Source: Chloroflexota bacterium (GTDB lineage Bacteria > Chloroflexota > Ktedonobacteria > Ktedonobacterales > Ktedonobacteraceae). From it: a stretch of 11,620 nt of DNA. The translations under genes were made by a program, and so were the position numbers. How positions within the stretch are numbered: the first letter of the stretch is position 1; each line of letters begins with the position of its first letter. Shown piece by piece: positions 5,984 through 11,620 of the stretch. The notes below the pieces were generated by a model, which was not told the origin of the DNA, ran no database searches, and saw only the letters and a program-made list of their open reading frames with translations. Where the stretch lies: the NCBI GenBank assembly GCA_027316975.1, contig DAHVFL010000108.1, positions 1 to 11,620 of the forward strand. The letters are read 5' to 3'.

Positions 5984-6071
5984 CAGTAGCGACGCCCCTT
6001 GTGGGTGTCCCGTACCTCTTGCTTTTGATATGTATGGACAGACTGGACACCCACAAGGGGCGTCGCTACTG
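5984..6071. repeat. GTAG-hairpin repeat, perfect 27-bp inverted pair between sbcD and sbcC
   Basis: Arms 5984-6010 and 6045-6071 are perfect inverse complements with a 34-base centre. Each arm itself contains a GACGCCC/GGGTGTC-type hairpin with GTAG at its outer foot. The element fills most of the 118-bp gap between the two genes. The right flank CTACTGAATCTTTA resembles the flank CTACTGGCTCTTTA of the tandem units at 1-127. No direct target duplication is visible at its edges. Transcribed, it would form a very stable stem, but without a T-tract it is not a typical terminator; it could act as an RNase barrier or uncouple expression of the two genes. Confidence 0.9.
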
Positions 6072-6078
6072 AATCTTT

Positions 6079-6084
6079 AGAGGA
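6079..6084 (+). promoter_or_regulatory. Ribosome binding site of sbcC
   Basis: AGAGGA lies 9 bases upstream of the ATG at 6094 and just beyond the right arm of the palindromic repeat, so the site stays free of the stem. It supports the chosen start. Confidence 0.65.
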
Positions 6085-6093
6085 CGAATACAC

Positions 6094-9000
6094 ATGATAA
6101 TCCTGAAACAGTTAAAAGCTGAACGATTCCGACTTTTGCGCGAAGTGAACGTACAATTTCCGCAACGTGGGAGTATTCTCATTTCGGGTCCAAACGAGGC
6201 TGGTAAATCTACCATCGTTGAAAGCATCTACTTCGCGTTATATGGCGAACCGCTCACTGCCGCGTATGGAAAACGCGCTCCCGCTTCTCCCTCTCTTAAT
6301 GAGCTGATTCACTACGGTGAGCAACAGGCGAGCGTCACCTTGACACTCGCTATTGGCGCGAAAGAACTGTCGATCACCCGCGCAATTGACCGCGACAAAG
6401 GCCAATCCATCTCGCTGGATGTGCGCCAACTGGGTATGCCCCCGGAGAAAACCATCACCAACCTGGATGCCGCCAATGAGCGTATAGTCGCCGAACTGGG
6501 ACGTATCGATGGGAAAACCCTGCGCCATTCCTGCCTGGTTGAACAAAAAGGGCTGAATCTCCTCGAAATGTTGAGCGGACGCGAGCGCGAGCTTGTCCTG
6601 CGCAATATGCTTGGCCTGGAGAAGCTGTCGCGCCTGGCCGAACATTTCCGGCTCACAACCGAGGACGAACGCCTCCTCAAGCAAAGCGGCGAACGCCTGA
6701 ATCTGGCCGAAGTGCAGGCGCGTATCCCAGAACTGAGCGCGAAGCTGGGCGATTTGGAAGCCGCCCTTGATGCCGTGACCATTTCTGAAGACCTGGACGC
6801 CATTAGCCAGCAGGAAGCCGAAATCTCTGAACAGCAACTCGAACTGGAACAGATTGCCGGTCAACGCCTGGACTTGAAAAGCCGCCAACAGCGCATCGCG
6901 CAGCTCAAGAAAGCAGATGCCACACTCGAACACATCATCACTGCCTATGACGTGATTGCCGAAGCGCAGCGCGAATTGCCGGAGCTTGAACACCAGATCG
7001 CCGAACTGGAGCGCCGCGAAAAAGAAGAACTGCCCGCCATTGAGCAGCGCGTGCGCGACCTCACAGACCTCACCCGCTCTTTTGGCACCCTCGAACGCAT
7101 GGCTACCGACTTGCTGAACGCCGTACATACTATTAAGGAGCTGGAGCAGGGCTTCAAGCAGCAGGAACATCTCCACGAAACGCTGGCAGACCTGGAAGAG
7201 CAGATTACTCATGCGCGCCAGCTTCTTGAAGATACACAGCAATCCCAGCACGAACTGGATGAGCAACACCGTACCGGCCGGCCACAATTGGAGACACGCT
7301 TGCAGCGTTTGCAGGGCCTTTTCGACAAACTGGCCGCTTTACAAAAAGCGCAAGAAATGCATGATCGCCGGGCAGGACAACACCAGCAAGCCGACGCCAA
7401 TGAACGACAAATTGAAAAGGCGCGCCAGGAATTAGAAGAGAGCGAAAAGGAACTGGCGCTGGTTGAAAATGAGACACAACAGGTGCAGGCAAGGGCCGAC
7501 GAAGCGGAAAAAAACTGGCGACAACTCAGCATTCGCCGCCAATTGCAGCAGTGGCAGCGCGTAAAGGAACTGGGCGAAGGCATTACAGAAGCCCGGCAAC
7601 ATGTCGAAACGGCAGATCAGCAGCGCGCTCGCTTGAATACGGAACTGCTTGATACAAAGCGTTTCGTGAGCCGGCAACTGCTCATGGTGGCAGGCGGCGC
7701 TGTGCTGGCCGTAATATGTACCGGCGTCGCACTGGTCGCGCTGCATAATTCCTCTATTATCGCGGCCATCGCCGGTATCGCAGCGCTGGCCCTGCTGGGC
7801 GTAAGCGGTGCCAAACTGCAACGTTATAATAAGACGCGCCGCAAAGAAGGCGAAATAAACCGCCAGTTGCAGGAAGCTATCAACCGCGTAGGTATGATGG
7901 TCGCAGCGCGTGAAACCGCCATGCGAATGAACAACAATCCACAGGCGATAGCGCAGATTGAGCAAGAAATTCGCTCCCTGGATTCTACTGTCCCGCGCTC
8001 CATTGAAGAGGCGCAGTTTATCCTGCAACAGTTGCCCGAACGCGGTGAAAGCCTGGACGATGCGCAGCAGCGTATGACGGAGAGCCGCGAACAGGCGGTT
8101 GCCGCGCGCGAGCAGCTACATATCGCGATGGAGGCGGTTGCCGCGCTGCGCAAAGAAAAGGCCCGCTTGCAAGAACTGCGCAAACAGGAAAATTGGGATG
8201 ACCTGGATGGCTGGTTGCATGCCGACCAGCGGCGTATTGAGCTTTTGCAAAAAGAAATCGTGCTGGCCGCCGCTCAGGAAGGTTTGCCGGTGCCGGACTA
8301 TGGCGTTGGTCCCGCGCCTTCTACGCCGCCAGACGCAGAGTTAAAAACAAAGCTGGCCGAAAGTATCAAAGCGACTGAGTTTGAGCTGGCCTCGCTCGCC
8401 AGCAAAATGCAGACTTTGCCCGGCATATCCGCCAAAATTGAGATGCACCAGGAGGCCCTGAACACACTGCTTGCGCGCAAGCAAAGCTTCGCGCAGCGGC
8501 ATGAACAATTCCAGGCCAACAATCCCATGCGCCAGATTGAACGAGCGCGCGAACAACAGATCACCCTGCGCGAGGCCTTGCGCAGCTTGCAAGATTCGCT
8601 GCGCCAGCGCGTGCAGCCCCTGGGCGTTAGCTTCGGTCAAACCGCCATTAGCCTGGCTGAAACCACGGCGCGTAAACAACTCGACGCCTTACAGATTGCG
8701 CTTGGCCGCAAAGAAGGACTACAAAATCGTTACGCAACCAATTCCACCCTCTTGCAGGAAAACCAGTCCGCTCTCTCAGAACATTACCGCAAGCTTGCCA
8801 GGTTTAGCGGCACGCTGGGAAGCTGGATTGTGCCACTCAATCCATTCGCCGATGCGTTGCGCGCATTGCGCGAACGCTGTGAGCGCGAGGTGCAAGAAGC
8901 CGATGGGCGCGGTATCTCGCTGGAAATGGAAGCGCTGGATATTCAAGAAGGCGCGTCCAGAGCCAAAATTGAGTTGTGCCAGCACGAGATTGAGCAAGCC

Positions 9001-9939
9001 AGCGAACGCATTGCCACCATGCTGGCGCAGCGCAGTCGCCCACCCGCCAAAGGCTACACCTTCGCGGAAATCGCTGCCGTCTGGCCCCTCGTCAGCGAAA
9101 ACACCTCGCAGGACCGCGCCCGCCTGCAAGATGAGGTCGAGGCCGTTGAACACGATTTGCACAGTCTGGAGCAGCAAGACCTGGCCCTCAGCGAACAATT
9201 GGAAACAGGCAGAAACACGCTCGACCTGGAGCAAGCCCGCAAACGCATGGCCCAACAGGAACGCAGCTTCCAGACCAAAGAGCGCGCCGGTCTGCTCATC
9301 GCGGCCACCTTTGATCGCCTGATGCGCAAGATGCTGCCGCGCACCGAATACTATATGCAGCAGTTGCTCCCCCTGCTCACACGCGGTCGCTACCACGACG
9401 CGCGTCTCACCACCGAACCCGAAGAACAAATCTCGAGCGGTGGTCCCTTGCAGGTCAGCCTCTGGGAGCCTGCCGCTAACACCTATATCCCACTGCCCGC
9501 GCTTTCCGGCGGCGTGGCCGACCAGGTATCGCTGGCCCTGCGCCTGGCGTTCGCCATCGCCTCTCTGCCCAAAGACCTGAACGCCGCCCCCGGCTTCCTC
9601 CTGCTGGACGAGCCGTTGAGCCTTGCCAGCCGCGACCGCGCCCAGAGCCTGGCCGATATCATCACCGGCGAAACGCTGGGCCAGCACTTCGAGCAGGTGT
9701 TTTTTGTCTCGCACGACACCGCCTTCGACACTTCCAGCTTTCCCAATCACATCTACATCGATAGTGGTATAGTCGTCGAAACCAACCTGCCCACCGGTAC
9801 GTCCGGTACGTCTGCAACTCCCGATACTCCTATGCCTGTTGATACAAACAGCGTCTGCACAACCAACAGCAACGGAACAGACCCCTCAACAGAGAAACAA
9901 GAAGCGATCTCGTTAGAGACCGTTTCCAATATGCCATAG
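6094..9939 (+). CDS. sbcC: SbcC/Rad50-like SMC-type ATPase with a central two-helix membrane segment
   Basis: ATPase partner of the SbcD-like nuclease, expected to clamp DNA ends. The 1281-residue product has a split ABC head: Walker A G32-P-N-E-A-G-K-S-T40 and Q-loop Gln151 at the N-terminus; signature LSGG (1137-1140), Walker B FLLLDEP (1168-1174) and H-loop His1207 (FFVSHD) at the C-terminus. Between them lie long coiled coils rich in Glu, Gln, Arg and Leu (about 190-525 and 575-1070). Where SbcC/Rad50 proteins have a CxxC zinc hook there is none; the only cysteines are isolated (147, 542, 929, 962, 1255). Instead residues about 528-550 and 554-572 form two hydrophobic helices joined by a short H-N-S-S turn, flanked by R/K-rich sequence. 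A Thr/Ser/Pro-rich tail follows from about 1231. A YhaN-like membrane-associated member of the family is a close alternative. ATPase assignment is firm. Confidence 0.9.
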   Translation: MIILKQLKAERFRLLREVNVQFPQRGSILISGPNEAGKSTIVESIYFALYGEPLTAAYGKRAPASPSLNELIHYGEQQASVTLTLAIGAKELSITRAIDRDKGQSISLDVRQLGMPPEKTITNLDAANERIVAELGRIDGKTLRHSCLVEQKGLNLLEMLSGRERELVLRNMLGLEKLSRLAEHFRLTTEDERLLKQSGERLNLAEVQARIPELSAKLGDLEAALDAVTISEDLDAISQQEAEISEQQLELEQIAGQRLDLKSRQQRIAQLKKADATLEHIITAYDVIAEAQRELPELEHQIAELERREKEELPAIEQRVRDLTDLTRSFGTLERMATDLLNAVHTIKELEQGFKQQEHLHETLADLEEQITHARQLLEDTQQSQHELDEQHRTGRPQLETRLQRLQGLFDKLAALQKAQEMHDRRAGQHQQADANERQIEKARQELEESEKELALVENETQQVQARADEAEKNWRQLSIRRQLQQWQRVKELGEGITEARQHVETADQQRARLNTELLDTKRFVSRQLLMVAGGAVLAVICTGVALVALHNSSIIAAIAGIAALALLGVSGAKLQRYNKTRRKEGEINRQLQEAINRVGMMVAARETAMRMNNNPQAIAQIEQEIRSLDSTVPRSIEEAQFILQQLPERGESLDDAQQRMTESREQAVAAREQLHIAMEAVAALRKEKARLQELRKQENWDDLDGWLHADQRRIELLQKEIVLAAAQEGLPVPDYGVGPAPSTPPDAELKTKLAESIKATEFELASLASKMQTLPGISAKIEMHQEALNTLLARKQSFAQRHEQFQANNPMRQIERAREQQITLREALRSLQDSLRQRVQPLGVSFGQTAISLAETTARKQLDALQIALGRKEGLQNRYATNSTLLQENQSALSEHYRKLARFSGTLGSWIVPLNPFADALRALRERCEREVQEADGRGISLEMEALDIQEGASRAKIELCQHEIEQASERIATMLAQRSRPPAKGYTFAEIAAVWPLVSENTSQDRARLQDEVEAVEHDLHSLEQQDLALSEQLETGRNTLDLEQARKRMAQQERSFQTKERAGLLIAATFDRLMRKMLPRTEYYMQQLLPLLTRGRYHDARLTTEPEEQISSGGPLQVSLWEPAANTYIPLPALSGGVADQVSLALRLAFAIASLPKDLNAAPGFLLLDEPLSLASRDRAQSLADIITGETLGQHFEQVFFVSHDTAFDTSSFPNHIYIDSGIVVETNLPTGTSGTSATPDTPMPVDTNSVCTTNSNGTDPSTEKQEAISLETVSNMP

Positions 9940-9978
9940 AGTGATGTGTTGCAATGAAAATGCTGGCGGCGCTCTTAA

Positions 9979-10023
9979 AAATGTGGATAACTATGTGTAC
10001 AAATGTTCTAAATGTGGAAAACT
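9979..10023. repeat. Direct repeat with DnaA-box-like sequences in the sbcC-dipeptidase gap
   Basis: AAATGTGGATAACT (9979-9992) and AAATGTGGAAAACT (10010-10023) match at 13 of 14 positions with a 31-base period. The first contains TGTGGATAA, the exact inverse of the DnaA box TTATCCACA; the second differs by one base. A weaker relative, TGTGTACAA, lies between them at 9994-10002. This is the most AT-rich part of the 187-bp gap, where no gene or clear terminator is seen. Confidence 0.5.
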
Positions 10024-10110
10024 CCGCACCTCTTCCTGAATATTACTACGCTGGTAGACACTGGACAATCACCCGCGTCCCTGCCAGGATAGTGCAAATG
10101 GGTTGAATTG

Positions 10111-10117
10111 GAAAGGA
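10111..10117 (+). promoter_or_regulatory. Ribosome binding site deciding the dipeptidase start
   Basis: GAAAGGA lies 9 bases before the ATG at 10127. An in-frame TTG at 10103 lies upstream of this site and would place the ribosome site inside the gene, so the ATG is preferred. Confidence 0.7.
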
Positions 10118-10126
10118 CAATTTGAT

Positions 10127-11503
10127 ATGGTACAGGCACAACTCGAAAGCTATATTTCGCAACACGAGGGTCGATTTCTTGATGAATTGATGGGCTGGCT
10201 GCGCATTCCCAGCATCAGCACGCTGCCGGAACACGCGGGCGATATCCGGCGGGCAGCGGAGTACGCCGTGGAGCAGTTGAAGCGCATGGGTTTTGAGCAG
10301 GCGCAGGTTATTGCGACGCAGGGGCATCCGCTCGTATATGGCGAATGGCTCAAAGCGCCGGGTCAGCCAACCCTGCTGATCTACGGGCATTATGATGTGC
10401 AGCCGGTAGACCCGGTGGAATTGTGGGAGTCGTCGCCGTTTGAGCCGAGCGTGCGCGGGGATAACCTGTACTGTCGCGGGGCAGCCGACGACAAGGGACA
10501 GACAATGGTAGTCTTCAAGGCGCTGGAAGCGTTGATGGCGGTGGATGGCAAGCTGCCCATCAATGTGCGCGTGCTGATCGAGGGCGAAGAAGAGGCCGGG
10601 GGCGAGTCGATTGAGGCCTATGTCAGGGCCTATCCCGAACGCTTGAAATGCGACGCGGCATTTATCTGCGATTCGCATATGCCATCGAAAGAACTGCCCG
10701 CGTTGATTACGGGCCTGCGCGGCATCATCTACACCGAAGTTGAAGTGCGCGGCGCGAAGCGCGACCTGCACTCCGGCTCGTATGGCGGCGTCGCGCCCAA
10801 TCCCTTTCACACGCTGGCGGTAATTATCACGGGATTGAAAGACGCGCAGGGGCATATCCATATCCCTGGCCTGTACGACAACATTCGCCCGGCCTCAGAG
10901 GTGGAGAAAAATTTCTGGCATGACGACCCCCTGCATATGAACGAGATGCTGCTGGAAGAGATGGGCGTGCGCGAATTTACCGGCGAGGCCGAATATCCAC
11001 CGTTGGAGCGCATCTGGGGTCGTCCAACCGTAGAGGTGCATGGCATGGTGGGCGGCTTTACGGGCGAAGGGGCGAAGACCGTCATACCTGCCGTCGCGAA
11101 AGCCAAGATCAGCCTGCGCCTGCCTGCCGGTATCCGGTCGGACGAGGCGTTTGCGCTCTTCGAGCGGCGCGTGATGGAACTGGCACCGGCGGGCGTCGAG
11201 GTGATCGTACATAAAGTACATGGCGGCGAAGGGGTGATCGTGCCGGTTGATGCCGCCCCCATGCAGGCAGCGGCGGCGGCGCTCAAGGAAACATATGGCA
11301 AAGCTCCTATTTTCATTCGCGAGGGAGGCTCCATTCCTATAGCGGCCCTGTTCTACAATCTGCTGGGCGTGCCGGTCGTGATGATGGGCTTTGGCCTGCC
11401 GGATGATAACCTGCACGCGCCTAACGAGAAATATTCGCTTTCGCAGTTCTACAAGGGCATTCGCACCGTGGCGCGTTTTCTGCAAAACATGTCACATTCA
11501 TAA
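10127..11503 (+). CDS. M20 family metallodipeptidase (carnosinase/CNDP-like)
   Basis: Cytoplasmic dinuclear zinc or manganese dipeptidase of the M20 fold. From the ATG at 10127 it has 458 residues, typical for this family. Metal and catalytic residues numbered from that ATG are all visible: His88 and Asp90 in YGHYDVQPVD, the Asp121-Asp122 pair in RGAADDKGQ, the catalytic and ligand Glu155-Glu156 in EGEEEAGGES, Asp182 in ICDSHMPS and His430 in LHAPNEKYS. The lid/dimerisation domain occupies about residues 200-310 and carries RGAKRDLHSGSYGG. The C-terminal REGGSIPIA motif is also intact. It follows the sbcC-like gene by 187 bp and is probably transcribed separately; no promoter is clear. Its stop codon lies inside the 60-bp palindromic terminator. 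Substrate preference cannot be set from sequence; it could equally be annotated as a generic dipeptidase or peptidase M20. Confidence 0.94.
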   Translation: MVQAQLESYISQHEGRFLDELMGWLRIPSISTLPEHAGDIRRAAEYAVEQLKRMGFEQAQVIATQGHPLVYGEWLKAPGQPTLLIYGHYDVQPVDPVELWESSPFEPSVRGDNLYCRGAADDKGQTMVVFKALEALMAVDGKLPINVRVLIEGEEEAGGESIEAYVRAYPERLKCDAAFICDSHMPSKELPALITGLRGIIYTEVEVRGAKRDLHSGSYGGVAPNPFHTLAVIITGLKDAQGHIHIPGLYDNIRPASEVEKNFWHDDPLHMNEMLLEEMGVREFTGEAEYPPLERIWGRPTVEVHGMVGGFTGEGAKTVIPAVAKAKISLRLPAGIRSDEAFALFERRVMELAPAGVEVIVHKVHGGEGVIVPVDAAPMQAAAAALKETYGKAPIFIREGGSIPIAALFYNLLGVPVVMMGFGLPDDNLHAPNEKYSLSQFYKGIRTVARFLQNMSHS

Positions 11504-11559
11504 TAATGAGAAAAGGAGCTGGTCAGGCGCGCCTGACCAGCTCCTTTTCTCATTATTAT
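11500..11559. terminator. Bidirectional intrinsic terminator, perfect 60-bp palindrome
   Basis: The sequence is perfectly self-complementary over 60 bp, centred between 11529 and 11530, with 30-bp arms. The core AGGAGCTGGTCAGGCG and its complement are G/C-rich and flanked by AAAA on the left and TTTT on the right, so each strand gives a stem followed by a U-run. The arms also contain TAA of the dipeptidase (11501-11503) and, symmetrically, the TAA of the convergent gene (11556-11558). Confidence 0.92.
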
Positions 11560-11620
11560 TTTAATCCTTGTTCGTCGGCGATCTTTGTCAACTGGTTGCG
11601 CGCTTCCCATAGTTCGGGGT
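11556..11620 (-). CDS. C-terminal end of an unidentified convergent gene (partial)
   Basis: On the minus strand the last 20 codons of an open frame enter from the right edge and end at TAA: the peptide ends ELWEARNQLTKIADEQGLK, a charged helical tail of ordinary composition. The frame ends inside the shared terminator, symmetrically to the dipeptidase stop, which supports a real gene. The other two minus-strand frames give either an early stop or no stop before the hairpin. The product cannot be identified from this fragment. Confidence 0.6.
   Translation of the reverse strand, partial: PELWEARNQLTKIADEQGLK

Noticed and set aside
5984..6071. Classical MITE or insertion sequence remnant
   Set aside because: Long inverted arms are present but no target-site duplication or transposase remnant is seen, and the GTAG-foot hairpins fit REP-type elements better.
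5984..6071. Rho-independent terminator between sbcD and sbcC
   Set aside because: The stem is strong but no run of T follows either arm.
8776..9750. Long minus-strand open frame of 324 codons inside sbcC, and similar ones at 6238-7287
   Set aside because: They are antisense shadows of a gene with clear ATPase motifs; their length follows from the skewed codon use of the coiled-coil region.
9954..10106. 50-codon frame in the gap between sbcC and the dipeptidase
   Set aside because: No ribosome binding site, no recognisable protein features, and it crosses the DnaA-box-like repeats and reaches the next gene's leader.
10103..10126. TTG start for the M20 dipeptidase
   Set aside because: The GAAAGGA ribosome site lies downstream of it and at correct spacing to the ATG at 10127.

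Overview
The window looks like chromosomal DNA from a free-living bacterium of moderate-to-high GC content. The gene content, a Rad50/SbcC-like ATPase with a membrane hairpin, and abundant intergenic palindromic repeats would fit Chloroflexota, possibly Ktedonobacteria. That assignment is inference from style, not from a search.

Left half (1-4028, minus strand): a tightly packed housekeeping operon reads leftwards as aroQ (type II dehydroquinase), an M24B Xaa-Pro peptidase, efp (elongation factor P), accB (biotin carboxyl carrier-like protein) and xseA (exonuclease VII large subunit). Two junctions are 4-bp ATGA overlaps, the others are 12 bp, so the five genes are almost certainly co-transcribed, probably from an extended -10 promoter near 4075-4103. 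Two products depart from their families. The AccB homologue has Asn where the biotinylated Lys should be, and the EF-P loop tip is K-M-G-R-G-G instead of K-P-G-K-G-G. The operon's downstream end runs into tandem 57-bp repeats that supply the xseA stop codon.

Middle (4029-4592): a divergent 564-bp intergenic region holding a 13-bp-arm inverted repeat of a widespread intergenic type, a G/C hairpin, and a cluster of short dyads just upstream of the next gene.

Right half (4593-11503, plus strand): an SbcD/Mre11-like metallophosphoesterase, then a 1281-residue SbcC/Rad50-like ATPase, then an M20 metallodipeptidase. The SbcD-like protein lacks two of the usual metal ligands and carries an in-frame copy of a palindromic repeat. 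The SbcC-like protein has no CxxC zinc hook and instead has two hydrophobic helices in the middle of its coiled coil. Together they suggest a membrane-tethered variant of the Mre11-Rad50 machine. A perfect 60-bp palindrome after the dipeptidase contains the stop codons of that gene and of a convergent gene that runs off the window.

A repeat family built on GTAG plus a GACACCC/GGGTGTC hairpin occurs six times: twice in tandem at the left end, as an inverted pair inside sbcD, and as a perfect 27-bp inverted pair between sbcD and sbcC. Its layout resembles REP elements mobilised by RAYT transposases.
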